A DNA stretch of 29,219 nt. Source: a virus. The notes under the pieces are model-generated. The model was given only the letters and a program-made list of their open reading frames with translations. It did no database searches and had not been told where the DNA came from. The position numbers and the translations under genes are program-made. Positions 10,901 through 17,910 of this stretch are shown in pieces. The stretch covers positions 1-29,219 of the IMG/VR virus record IMGVR_UViG_3300025286_000095; one strand, 5' to 3'. The stretch's first letter is position 1. Each line of letters begins with the position of its first letter.

Positions 10901-13900
10901 GGGAGACTCATATAAAAAGTTTCGTAAAGAACAAATTAAATTAAAGAGAGCTCAAAACGATTCAAACATATCAGATTCCGAGTATCGACAATTATTAAAA
11001 TTGTTCTTTCCTAAGAGCGAAGGTACTTCAACAAAGATGACCTATGAAGAAGTTGTCGCTGCAAATGCTTTGATAGAGACTAAAACAAACACACCATCAT
11101 TTGAAAAGAAAATATCATCTACTGTTCCCCCAGACAATTTCATGAGTAAAGTTGATGTAAAGTGGAGAAAGTTTTTACTCGGAGCAGCAAAATTAACATT
11201 ACCAATATATACTGTACTTGGCATGGCTAAGAGTAAGGCCGCTCAAATACTTGCTGGTAAACAAATTGACTTTGAGTTGATGAGACAATCAATATCGGGT
11301 GAAGTTGCAGAGTGGAAACGAGGTTTAAGAAAAAAGTATAAGCTCAATCAAAAACAATTTGAAGCTCTATCAACAATACTCGATGGTAAATATGAAGATT
11401 TTTATAATCCAATATTAGATAAATTACCTAAACAAGAAATAATCAATGATTATAGAATATTTAGCGATGGTCTTGCTTTATCAATGATTGAAGTTAAGAT
11501 GGATGTTAAGAATGGTAGAAATGATGGTAAACGTGAAAAATTATTTGAGACTTATGATAAGGATGGAACTTTAATACAACTAGATGTTCCTTGGGATGCT
11601 TTTCGTGTTACAAGAGGATATGAATTTCTTGACTCAGGTTTGAATTCAAAAATGCCATCTGGCTTGAGTAAGGTAGTAAAGAAAAAAATTACGCAGGATA
11701 ATATAGAATACTATAAATCATTACGTGTAAAAAATGAAACAACTGGTGAGTATGACAATGGTTGGTTTATTATTGGTAAGGAAAGATTTGTTCCTGAGTG
11801 GAAGGGTGATAAGTTTCAAAGAGTGCGTAGAATAGGTTCTAAGGAAGTTGATGTAGCTGATGGTCGTAAAAATGTAAAAATGTATAAAGATTCGACATCT
11901 AAGAAAGCTGGATTCAAAAGTAATTTACAAGAAAACTATTTGATGCGTATGGTTACTGATGAATTTAGAGATTTAATTGGGTCTAGCTCTAACGGTAGAT
12001 TTGTAGAAGATATGGCTCTGAGGATATCAAAAACAGACCCAGAATTTTCTAAAATGGAAGGAAATTCCTACGAAAGATATGAAGCCGCTCTTGCTCATGT
12101 AAAGCAAATACGTAAATATTGGATGGATAGTGCTGGTGTATTCGGTACTCAATGGTCACGTATTGCAGAATTGCCACCAGTATTATTAATGGAAATTGGA
12201 ACAAGAAAATTAATAGATGTACCTAATTTTAAAGATATAAATGGGAAACCTGTTAAAAAAGGTTCTACTGTTATTGATAAGGATGGTAATAAAAGAAAAA
12301 TTGGTAAAGTTATAGACGTATATGAAAGAAATTTCGATAAGATTGTAACTAGATACGGTCAAAAAATAGCTCATATTGTACCTACATATAAATTTTTCGG
12401 TAAGGATGGGGCTAACACAAAGGGTGAAACTTCTAAATTATTCGCTAGATTAACTTTAGAAACTGGAGAGGATTTCTCAAGATGGGCTCATAGTCAATTA
12501 GAGCTTCAGGTTAATTCTACTTCAAAGAACAATCCAATGGAAAAGACTTTAAATGGATTAACAATGATTACAGCTCAGTTGGGATTGTCAAGTCCATTCT
12601 CAGGTGCAAAGAACTTCATACTTGGACAAACAAGTAATGCAACTGTATATGGTATTCGTGGAGCTTTAAGGGGAATGTACGAAACTATGTCTGATGTGGG
12701 ATTTTACAACACCCTGACAGGTGTACTTGGTGGTAAAGAAGCTGGTGTTCATGAATTGGTGTCAGGACGTATACGTTATACAAAGTATAGTCCAGGTTTA
12801 ATGAGACAAACTGAAGTTGTAAACCGTATTATATCTGTTGCAGCTGCAAAACCGATGCTTGTAACACATATTAATAATTTAAATGGTGTTAAAACACCTA
12901 TGAACAAGGGCATGAGTGAAAAGACATCAATGCGTATCTTAACAGATGTTTTTAAATTTACTACCGCTGAAGTAAAGGAGATGATGAAACTTGGAGCAGA
13001 GAGACTTCATGAAAAGCCTAATCATATACAAAGAGCACAACAAATGTCTCATTTGATTACTCAAGGCGGGCCCAGTTTGCCTTTTGTACCCAAGTGGATG
13101 GGTCAATGGTGGTCTAAGCCAATGACATTATTCTATAGAATTGCTTACAGAATGACCGATAATGTTTATACTCATGTTATTAAACCTGCAATAGTAGATG
13201 GTAATCCTGTCCCGTTGTTAAGATATGCTACTATAGTACCAATAGCGGGTCAAGCTATCTATTCTATGTACTACGCAGTACTTGGAGAAGAGACTCGTAA
13301 TAAATTTAAAACAATGTCACAGCAATATTGGATGTCTTTTATAAGAGCTGAGGGTTTAGCTGCTTTTAGTAACTCAGTAGATGAATATGGAAGTGCTCTT
13401 GATTCTTATAGACCTGTAGTGTTAAGAACTGTAGAGTCAATATTCAGAGAAACGTCAGCTACCATAACAGGAAAGAAAAAGATTGGACAATCCCTTGAAG
13501 ATTTAGCAAAAGAAAATGTTGTATTTTTAAATCACGCTACAAGATTTGTCCGTAAATTTACAGCACCAACAGAGAAGAAGGTTGAAGCGTCAAGACGTAG
13601 ACAAAGACAATTTACAGATACTTACTTTAGAGGTAAGCCGACATTTGGTGATGAACTTGATTTTCTTACAACAAGAAGTCCTTACTACCGTACCGTTAAA
13701 GATTCGTTCTGGTCTGAAGACGCTAAGGTAAAAGCACAGGCTTATTATTCAGCTTTAAATTATGTTATCCATCATGAGATACAAAAAGACCCCGCTTTAA
13801 TTAAAGTACCTCATAAAGCAAGAAAAATGGCTAAGAGTATTTTAAAAAGTATTATAAGCCGTTCAAGACCAATACCTAGCAGTTGGAGAAAGAAGACTAC

Positions 13901-14075
13901 TGGTAAAAAGACTCGATATCAGATATATTATAGCAAATTAAAACCTGAGTTTCAGCAAGAAGAATTAGAACTCGATAAACTTTATAAACAAAAAGTTAGA
14001 GAATTTAATTCAGCAATTAATCAATATAGAAATATATATGGCATGGATGCTGTATATGCTCCAACGGAGAATTAA
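7914..14075 (+). CDS. Giant putative DNA-ejection protein, 2053 residues
   Basis: This is the largest gene in the window. The N-terminus (GYQFQVNSPTEPTEQQA, about residues 15-31) resembles the short leader module of large phage internal proteins. Hydrophobic Gly/Ala segments lie at about 132-165 and 285-330, with another at about 1771-1792 (IVPIAGQAIYSMYYAVLG). A charged coiled-coil region spans about 500-610. A beta-rich patch follows (about 620-720), then helical blocks from about 1120, and a region around 1540-1620 (GLSSPFSGAKNFILGQTSN) recalls large phage polyvalent proteins. I saw no convincing lytic transglycosylase triad or N4-type RNA polymerase motif. Size and position fit the gp16-like core protein that helps move DNA into the host. 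Confidence 0.78.
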   Translation: MPQQGARKWTVNYNGYQFQVNSPTEPTEQQAKWLYDDYVEGAGDFTKDSTNWLMPALLPEDTTQSLDFGYIETDLERAQRNSREIGSVIPDQEYRDATFMGRFWDSAASSAIPFGRYESTLSPADESSELWASALGGLVGALPSFIVASAVTGGVGGIGTSVARGGKVIQQYIKFKKAQDLSLKAAKLGRTKQAKRFKNIAKKIVDRNSGIFAKAIVAKEIPVTTGLLGASKLYTNKILKIAQKNPKLARSLNLFSNNVIAFNLYGQTRFPLSQIEGRLESLTADTAAGLVFSVAGIPTMIGASFRGATTVVEPLMLLGAGMYSDLMQSDMSMEERFIHGLTLAGFHYARQGLSRAHIKEKLETAIRTSIPGVDDIGIKNIVEGKGVKKQLDAIESYLSDNASKMHFSSRKTPGKNARIVRVRQTGKGKKPKHELMYEDIETGVVKRISGKTREEVLFKFGEKYEVNAPNLKGERVIGRDLDKADKKALKDLELTEEQFREAYQSNRREYKIEDRSFKGERAPDVKSPFKEVKGQKEREYLESKIDSFESELLQLAAKRVEDINNAKSDRARSSINSLYKGKVRVLDSSLKTLRKKLNEAINEVRTEDVEFLQGEEIFTGRTISRSKGEVPENWKIGDYVKIPLWNENTKSFEYTSAGIGKYVGKISDFKKGSVIVPESLKAEFVGENYPVFEVRTHGGSQVQKIAIGTKIPEKVINKIQEAKSSDKPKRTAKTKEAQEIINNPIVTIGEDGKPVYNTKSPLFTKLFTDKLSGKDAAERGEQAIEVDMARSWMVEKGKKASLSDRLADSTRRIRDPENALKTITEPRPKYPTKVYPRSSSGLKNLSKSLEEGLTPGRAKSFEESVIAKTVEKGTAEREKALEDWERLKNIDESDPNNWYNMNQMKKETLIDRKAYESYPEFDPLNQKPISLKFYYDKVTKGETKSVEFKDNTIEGKPMRFKNRKEATEWAETHWVQNEAIESRIQQIADKVGNIKQGDSYKKFRKEQIKLKRAQNDSNISDSEYRQLLKLFFPKSEGTSTKMTYEEVVAANALIETKTNTPSFEKKISSTVPPDNFMSKVDVKWRKFLLGAAKLTLPIYTVLGMAKSKAAQILAGKQIDFELMRQSISGEVAEWKRGLRKKYKLNQKQFEALSTILDGKYEDFYNPILDKLPKQEIINDYRIFSDGLALSMIEVKMDVKNGRNDGKREKLFETYDKDGTLIQLDVPWDAFRVTRGYEFLDSGLNSKMPSGLSKVVKKKITQDNIEYYKSLRVKNETTGEYDNGWFIIGKERFVPEWKGDKFQRVRRIGSKEVDVADGRKNVKMYKDSTSKKAGFKSNLQENYLMRMVTDEFRDLIGSSSNGRFVEDMALRISKTDPEFSKMEGNSYERYEAALAHVKQIRKYWMDSAGVFGTQWSRIAELPPVLLMEIGTRKLIDVPNFKDINGKPVKKGSTVIDKDGNKRKIGKVIDVYERNFDKIVTRYGQKIAHIVPTYKFFGKDGANTKGETSKLFARLTLETGEDFSRWAHSQLELQVNSTSKNNPMEKTLNGLTMITAQLGLSSPFSGAKNFILGQTSNATVYGIRGALRGMYETMSDVGFYNTLTGVLGGKEAGVHELVSGRIRYTKYSPGLMRQTEVVNRIISVAAAKPMLVTHINNLNGVKTPMNKGMSEKTSMRILTDVFKFTTAEVKEMMKLGAERLHEKPNHIQRAQQMSHLITQGGPSLPFVPKWMGQWWSKPMTLFYRIAYRMTDNVYTHVIKPAIVDGNPVPLLRYATIVPIAGQAIYSMYYAVLGEETRNKFKTMSQQYWMSFIRAEGLAAFSNSVDEYGSALDSYRPVVLRTVESIFRETSATITGKKKIGQSLEDLAKENVVFLNHATRFVRKFTAPTEKKVEASRRRQRQFTDTYFRGKPTFGDELDFLTTRSPYYRTVKDSFWSEDAKVKAQAYYSALNYVIHHEIQKDPALIKVPHKARKMAKSILKSIISRSRPIPSSWRKKTTGKKTRYQIYYSKLKPEFQQEELELDKLYKQKVREFNSAINQYRNIYGMDAVYAPTEN

Positions 14076-14076
14076 A

Positions 14077-14661
14077 ATGAATCCCGAACTACAAAACTTA
14101 TTACAAATGGCAATGCAGACTACCTCTCCTGTTTCTACTCAAGTGATACCACAGTATGCACATGATTCCATTGATACAGAAATAGATAAGGATAATCAAT
14201 TTACTATGTCTCAAATGCCTGAGCGTAAAATTGTGGGAACAGGTCTTGGATTATTAGATATGGTGGGCGGTTTTTCAAAAGCAGGAGCTTTAGTTACAGC
14301 TGGAACACCAAAATTTATGAAGATGGTAAGTAATTTAAAAACTTCTACTGCGTTTCACCCGTCTACAAAAAGAGCGGTTATAAGTCACGCTAAGAAAATG
14401 CGCGACACAAGTCCATCTGAATATGCTAAGTACAAAGATGCTCCATCAAGAGAATTAATGGACATAGTTCTTAAACTTGACGACTTAATGATTAAATCAC
14501 CAAAAAGTAGAGTTATGGAAGAAGCTAGATATACTGTAGATAAAAATCTTTTAAAAGCGATGAAAGAGATTGAAAAAACTGGAATGGAAGGAACAATAGT
14601 TCCAGGTACAGAAATAAATATTAAAAATACATTTAGAACTCTTATGGAATTAATGAGATGA
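14077..14661 (+). CDS. Hypothetical helical virion-module protein
   Basis: This 194-residue protein starts at the ATG that follows GGAGA by 6-7 bases. An upstream in-frame ATG at 14038 lies inside the giant gene and is less likely. After a Gln/Met-rich start there is a short hydrophobic patch (GTGLGLLDMVGGFSKAGALV, about residues 48-67). A Lys/Arg-rich helical body then runs to the end, with KAMKEIEKTGMEG near residue 170. I recognise no family. The stop overlaps the start of the basic 46-residue peptide as ATGA, which suggests the two are made together. Confidence 0.68.
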   Translation: MNPELQNLLQMAMQTTSPVSTQVIPQYAHDSIDTEIDKDNQFTMSQMPERKIVGTGLGLLDMVGGFSKAGALVTAGTPKFMKMVSNLKTSTAFHPSTKRAVISHAKKMRDTSPSEYAKYKDAPSRELMDIVLKLDDLMIKSPKSRVMEEARYTVDKNLLKAMKEIEKTGMEGTIVPGTEINIKNTFRTLMELMR

Positions 14662-14798
14662 ATTTTCCAACAGTAACAACTGGTACACAGAGACGTGGCC
14701 CAAAGAAGACTTTCCAAGGACAAGGCCGTGGCTCTAAATTCGGTATTAAAGGCAGTAAAAAAAGATACCGTAAAGCATATAGAGGACAGGGAAGATAA
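14658..14798 (+). CDS. Highly basic 46-residue peptide
   Basis: This short gene is framed by an ATGA overlap with the upstream stop and a TAATG overlap with the downstream start, which is good evidence that it is real. The product has 14 Lys/Arg in 46 residues and no Asp or Glu. It contains Gly/Gln/Arg repeats (QGQGRGSKFG, then AYRGQGR) and the cluster KGSKKRYRK. Such a composition suits binding to DNA or RNA, or a disordered basic tail for packaged DNA. I do not know the family. Because the gene lies among late genes, a virion or packaging role is the reasonable guess. Confidence 0.72.
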   Translation: MNFPTVTTGTQRRGPKKTFQGQGRGSKFGIKGSKKRYRKAYRGQGR

Positions 14799-15628
14799 TG
14801 CCACAAAATCAAAGTAATATTCCAGGGGTTTACAAGCCAACTGCTGGAGCTCCGAGAGCTTTGGAGGTTGGAGTACCATTACATGAAGAAGAATATATTC
14901 CTATCCCTACTGATTCACTGCTTGAATTATTCAAATTAGGATTTACAAAAGAATCTCTTGCGGATTTTATGGGAGTTACAGATGAGAATGATAAGTCTTT
15001 AAATGAAGCATTTAATACTATTCTAGGTCGATTAGAAAAAGGGGATGCTCCTGGAGGTTTAGTTGGTTATAGATTTCCTGGAACTGTTGTATCCACAGCA
15101 AAAGATAGAAAGGGGGGGGTAGGGACTGGAGGAGAATATGTTGGTGCTTTAAAGCAACAACTTTATGACCTTCGACAAAATCCACCATTTCCACCTGTAT
15201 CATCAAAGGAAGAGGACGGATACACAAATTATAGATTTGAAGCCTACGGTGAAGCTCAAGTAAAACAAGTAAATGATTGGTTAAAAAAAATTAAGAGTTT
15301 GCAGAATCTACAAAAATCAGTTCCAGATACTTTTAATATTTACGCCAATCCTTTCGGCGGAGAGGAAACTAAATCATGGAAGGAACAATTAATTAATACT
15401 GTACTCCATGAACCATTACACTCTATTTTTCACCATGAGGAAAAAGAATCAAGTAAACTTAGGGGGAGCCTTTGGGATACTCAAAAATATTGGGATAAGG
15501 GATATACTCAAGACGAATACATGGATTTCACAAATAAGATGAAAAACAACATATTAGAAAATATGAGTGAAGAAGAATTAGCTGCAACAATTTATAAATT
15601 ATTATATAATAATGGACAGGGTAAATGA
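14798..15628 (+). CDS. Putative HEXXH zinc metalloprotease-like protein
   Basis: This 276-residue protein contains LINTVLHEPLHSIFHHEEKE at about residues 198-217. The HEPLH core (His204, Glu205, His208) has the hydrophobic flanks expected of a gluzincin-type active-site helix. A third zinc ligand could be His212/213 or a Glu in the helix MSEEELAATIY near residue 255, but I cannot decide which. The N-terminal half is Gly/Pro-rich and looks structural. An eight-G run lies in the codons for KGGVG near residue 105. The gene lies at the end of the late operon. A virion protease or a host-protein protease is possible, and a chance HEXXH match cannot be excluded. Confidence 0.7.
   Translation: MPQNQSNIPGVYKPTAGAPRALEVGVPLHEEEYIPIPTDSLLELFKLGFTKESLADFMGVTDENDKSLNEAFNTILGRLEKGDAPGGLVGYRFPGTVVSTAKDRKGGVGTGGEYVGALKQQLYDLRQNPPFPPVSSKEEDGYTNYRFEAYGEAQVKQVNDWLKKIKSLQNLQKSVPDTFNIYANPFGGEETKSWKEQLINTVLHEPLHSIFHHEEKESSKLRGSLWDTQKYWDKGYTQDEYMDFTNKMKNNILENMSEEELAATIYKLLYNNGQGK
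15112..15119 (+). repeat. Eight-base poly-G run inside the HEXXH gene
   Basis: Eight consecutive G residues occur in a sequence that is otherwise poor in G+C. They encode part of Lys-Gly-Gly-Val in the 276-residue HEXXH protein. A change of one base would truncate the protein before its HEPLH motif. Poly-G runs of this length are known slippage sites, and they are also a common place for sequencing error. Confidence 0.9.
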
Positions 15629-15798
15629 GTGACAACGAAAGATACTTTGTACAGAAATTATTAGCTGTAGAATCTGAAGGATTACCCGTAAAAGATAGAG
15701 CTAGAATATTTAAAGCTTTTAAAGATGATAAGATTAATTTTAACAATCTACAGTCCTGCCTTGATAAAATCAATACTATGAGACACCCAGATTGGTAA
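15625..15798 (+). CDS. Small hypothetical protein, last gene of the late operon
   Basis: This 57-residue protein starts in an ATGA overlap with the stop of the HEXXH gene and ends at the TAA that closes the plus-strand block. It is helical, with acidic and basic residues alternating (YFVQKLLAVESEGLPVKDRA) and a C-terminus MRHPDW. There is no membrane segment and a single Cys. I recognise no family. The coupled start and the codon composition, similar to its neighbours, support a real gene. Confidence 0.65.
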   Translation: MSDNERYFVQKLLAVESEGLPVKDRARIFKAFKDDKINFNNLQSCLDKINTMRHPDW

Positions 15799-15802
15799 CT
15801 AA

Positions 15803-15862
15803 GGGGTCTAATTCATCGAATACGGGACTTTTACCCCACTACCCGTACCTATTGTCCAATAG
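15803..15862 (+). terminator. Candidate end-of-operon RNA structure, interleaved stems
   Basis: GGGGT at 15803-15807 can pair with ACCCC at 15833-15837, and TACGGG at 15821-15826 can pair with CCCGTA at 15842-15847. The stems interleave, so they could form a pseudoknot or be alternatives. A third hairpin, CTATTGTCCAATAG, follows at 15849-15862. There is no T-run of the classical intrinsic-terminator kind. The location, five bases after the last late stop codon, suggests transcript ending or 3'-end protection, but the pairings are short. Confidence 0.4.
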
Positions 15863-15910
15863 AATATAAAACGTCCATATACAAAGTGTTTTGTAAATTA
15901 AGCTTATTAT

Positions 15911-15973
15911 ATATATATAGTATATATTCAGCTAACTAACTATTAAAAGCTATTACCAGCCTAGGCCTAGGCT
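15911..15973 (-). repeat. CCTAGG-palindrome / TA-hairpin element, copy 1
   Basis: On the minus strand, just after the stop of the 33-residue gene, the sequence reads TACTTAAAGCCTAGGCCTAGGC. It contains the perfect 16-base palindrome AGCCTAGGCCTAGGCT (15958-15973). About 30 bases further on lies a TA hairpin, ATATATA-TAG-TATATAT on the plus strand (15911-15927). The same order recurs at 23764-23861: TAATACTT next to a stop codon, an AAGCCTAGGCC core, then a TA-rich hairpin. That makes it a shared element rather than a single chance palindrome. Confidence 0.6.
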
Positions 15974-15980
15974 TTAAGTA

Positions 15981-16082
15981 TTAATACCCACTATCTTTAT
16001 TTTTTATTACCGAAATGATTCCCGCGAGTACAACGGAGACAATTATAATCAATCCGAATAAGTGGTGGTTACATATATCCAT
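15981..16082 (-). CDS. 33-residue single-pass membrane peptide
   Basis: The ATG at 16082 overlaps the stop of the upstream gene as TAATG and lies 8 bases after a GGAG. The peptide has a short polar start (MDICNHH), one hydrophobic segment of about 18 residues (LFGLIIIVSVVLAGIISV), and a charged tail KNKDSGY. It is the last gene of the minus-strand block. Function is unknown. Small phage membrane peptides of this kind can act in lysis, superinfection exclusion or membrane-protein inhibition, and nothing here selects one. Confidence 0.65.
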   Translation of the reverse strand: MDICNHHLFGLIIIVSVVLAGIISVIKNKDSGY

Positions 16083-16486
16083 TACTCTGTCTCCACAAAT
16101 TGAAATCTTAAAGGGTTAGATGCATTAGTTACGCCAAACCAAGGCGACCTTTTTTCATCAGCCTCCTCAACATCCAACCCTTTTGATTCTAATAGAATAG
16201 CGTGTAGGAGCATCAAGTAATTACGAGCGTCTCTTATACGTCCCGATATAGACTCATCCGACGCTTCCACACCATTTAATACATAGTTTCGTATTGAATC
16301 CATGTGTTTCAAAAGATAGACCATCGCAACAATAGGTGTAGTCACGTCCAATCTATCCGCTATGGATTTAAAATTCTTTAACTTGTCCTCATCGCTGACA
16401 GTATACTCTTCGCCTTTTACACGCATCAGTTCCATCTCGGTGGCGTATTCTTCATCTGCCCATTTAAAAAAATCTTTAACTGTCAT
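16082..16486 (-). CDS. DUF1599-like / all-alpha NTP-pyrophosphatase-like protein
   Basis: This 134-residue helical protein starts at MTVKDFFKWAD. An upstream in-frame start at 16537 lies inside the preceding gene. Helices carry KNFKSIADRL, then VYLLKHMDSIRNYVL, then RIRDARNYLMLLHAIL. The pattern of KN...F, a KH in the middle helix and a D..NYL motif in the last helix resembles the DUF1599 group, which is linked to nucleotide modification, and more distantly MazG-type pyrophosphatases. A role in shaping the nucleotide pool is plausible and would fit its place next to a DNA methyltransferase and zinc-ribbon peptides. The family call is from memory of the motif pattern. Confidence 0.7.
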   Translation of the reverse strand: MTVKDFFKWADEEYATEMELMRVKGEEYTVSDEDKLKNFKSIADRLDVTTPIVAMVYLLKHMDSIRNYVLNGVEASDESISGRIRDARNYLMLLHAILLESKGLDVEEADEKRSPWFGVTNASNPLRFQFVETE

Positions 16487-16685
16487 TTGATTTATCCAAT
16501 ACTTGCATCGGACTGTCACAGTATGAACAAGGAACAATCATTGTTTTAGCTCCCTTTTCAACCACATTGAATCTACTATTATCGCAACGTTTACACAACG
16601 GAGCTCCCATTTCCCAAGGTAGAGGGTCTGGTGTCAGATTCATCTCTTCCATTTCTATTAGCATGTTTTTAAATTTTCCCATCAT
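16476..16685 (-). CDS. Small zinc-ribbon protein (two CXXC)
   Basis: This 69-residue protein carries CKRC at residues 31-34 and CSYC at 53-56, a two-CXXC zinc ribbon with an 18-residue spacer. The N-terminus is helical (KFKNMLIEMEEM) and the linker is Pro-rich. Two adjacent start codons (ATGATG) follow GGAG. The second, at 16682, has the better spacing of 7 bases, and the first overlaps the upstream stop as TAATG. Zinc ribbons of this size in phages often bind nucleic acid or contact host polymerase, but no partner is indicated here. Confidence 0.75.
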   Translation of the reverse strand: MMGKFKNMLIEMEEMNLTPDPLPWEMGAPLCKRCDNSRFNVVEKGAKTMIVPCSYCDSPMQVLDKSNDS

Positions 16686-16852
16686 TACTCCTTATTCATT
16701 AAATCCCAATCTGGCTCGGGAATTTCAAGTTCTGCTCCACAATCTTCACAGGTGTAAGATTCGGGAACGTTAGTGTCATATTCTTCAGGCTGATAATGTC
16801 TATTTCTGTGTTTACAATTAATATCATCACCAGCTACTATTACTGCAATCAT
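16685..16852 (-). CDS. Small Cys/His zinc-binding protein
   Basis: This 55-residue protein is bounded by an ATGA overlap with the methyltransferase stop and a TAATG overlap with the next start. It has CKH at residues 13-15 and CEDC at 35-38, which can supply three or four ligands for one zinc. The C-terminal half is acidic (ELEIPEPDWDL). It is too short to be caught by common length cut-offs, but the coupling at both ends supports it. Function is unknown. It lies beside another zinc-ribbon gene, so the two may be related or act together. Confidence 0.72.
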   Translation of the reverse strand: MIAVIVAGDDINCKHRNRHYQPEEYDTNVPESYTCEDCGAELEIPEPDWDLMNKE

Positions 16853-17796
16853 TTGAATAGCTCCTGTTGTTGAAATCTCTCCTCAGCAATCTTTATGTAA
16901 TCAGGGTTAAGCTCAATACCTAACCAATTACGTCCAAGTCTTTGAGCAACCCAACCAGTAGTTCCACTACCAAAGAATGGGTCTAGTACAATGTCTCCTT
17001 CTTTAGAGCCTGCTTTTATACATAACTCAGGCAGTTTCTCAGGAAATGTAGCAAAGTGAGCTCCCCTAAATGGTCTAACAGGAATTGTCCACACGCTTCT
17101 CATGTTAGCTCCGTCCTTCATTTCAAAGTATCCCTGCTCTGACTTTTGCATTTTGCTCTTCATACCAAATTCTGAATTGCCCTTTTTACCACCGAACTGT
17201 GAACCTGGCTTGGTATTCTCTTTATATGGTTGTTTAATAGCGTTTGAATCAAAGTAATAATGTTTTGACTTCGATAATAAAAATATGTATTCATGAGCCT
17301 TTGTACATCTGTCTGTAACAGACTCAGGCATTGGATTGGGTTTGCTCCATATGATATCCTGTCTTAAATACCATCCATCAGCTTGTAGTCCAAAAGCTGA
17401 ACGCCACGGTATACCAACCATATCTTTCGCCTTGAATAGACTGTGTGTGCCCTTACCCATTGATATAGCATCTCCACAATGACTTCCTGGGTGTCCTTTT
17501 TGCACATCTCCACTATGCTTATTAAGTTCTACTCCTCTCCATCCGCCACCCCAATATGTATCGCCGAGGTTTAACCAAAACGTACCATCATCACGTAGCA
17601 CACGTTTAAGTTCCTGTCCAATCTCCACCAATCGCTCTACATAACCCTCAGGCGTAGGTTCAAGACCAAACTGTCCATCTTCTCCATAGTCTCTGAGGGC
17701 CCAGTATGGCGGACTTGTACAGACCATCTGAACATAGTCATCAGGTATATCTTTTAATCTGGCGAGTACATCGCCCTGTAGTATTTCATTTATCAT
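16849..17796 (-). CDS. DNA methyltransferase (N6-adenine/N4-cytosine type)
   Basis: This 315-residue enzyme transfers a methyl group from S-adenosylmethionine to a base in DNA. The catalytic motif IV is TSPPYW at residues 27-32, and the SAM-binding motif I is DPFFGSGTTG at 272-281, an order typical of the beta class. SPPY is more usual for N4-cytosine enzymes but also occurs in adenine enzymes, so the base is undecided. The middle region (about 90-230) should hold target recognition. No restriction gene lies next to it, so it is probably a solitary phage methylase that protects the genome from host enzymes. A structured leader lies directly upstream, and the usual GGAG site is absent. Confidence 0.92.
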   Translation of the reverse strand: MINEILQGDVLARLKDIPDDYVQMVCTSPPYWALRDYGEDGQFGLEPTPEGYVERLVEIGQELKRVLRDDGTFWLNLGDTYWGGGWRGVELNKHSGDVQKGHPGSHCGDAISMGKGTHSLFKAKDMVGIPWRSAFGLQADGWYLRQDIIWSKPNPMPESVTDRCTKAHEYIFLLSKSKHYYFDSNAIKQPYKENTKPGSQFGGKKGNSEFGMKSKMQKSEQGYFEMKDGANMRSVWTIPVRPFRGAHFATFPEKLPELCIKAGSKEGDIVLDPFFGSGTTGWVAQRLGRNWLGIELNPDYIKIAEERFQQQELFK

Positions 17797-17804
17797 ATTA
17801 AATC

Positions 17805-17899
17805 TTGCTGGTTTTAGTTTCTAGAGTATATGCCAGCAAACACTCTGCATTAGAGTTTCATTTTTAAGTGGTAAACCCTCTGCTATTAGTAAAAACCAC
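17805..17899 (-). promoter_or_regulatory. Three-hairpin leader of the methyltransferase gene
   Basis: The 114-base gap before the methyltransferase holds three inverted repeats, in transcription order: GTGGT/ACCAC (17899-17868), ACTCT/AGAGT with a five-base loop (17856-17842), and TTGCTGG/CCAGCAA (17839-17805). The last arm ends only 8 bases before the ATG and overlaps where a ribosome site would be. Folding could therefore control translation. No promoter boxes are convincing. Confidence 0.4.
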
Positions 17900-17910
17900 A
17901 TAACCCCCAA

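Larger units (their letters stand above)
15799..15980. other. Convergent intergenic region between late and early blocks
   Basis: This 182-base stretch separates the convergent plus and minus operons and has no supported gene. It contains a cluster of GC stems next to the plus-strand stop (15803-15862), a TA-rich hairpin (15911-15927) and a perfect CCTAGG-containing palindrome (15958-15973) next to the minus-strand stop. Both transcription blocks should end here. Confidence 0.8.

Noticed and set aside
7914-14075. N4-type virion RNA polymerase hidden in the 2053-residue protein
   Set aside because: I looked for the T7-like polymerase motifs and saw no convincing set; size alone is not evidence.
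14385-14879. 164-residue antisense frame opposite the 194-residue and basic-peptide genes
   Set aside because: It runs against three coupled plus-strand genes with good ribosome sites, and its Ser/Phe/Leu-rich translation is typical of an antisense shadow.
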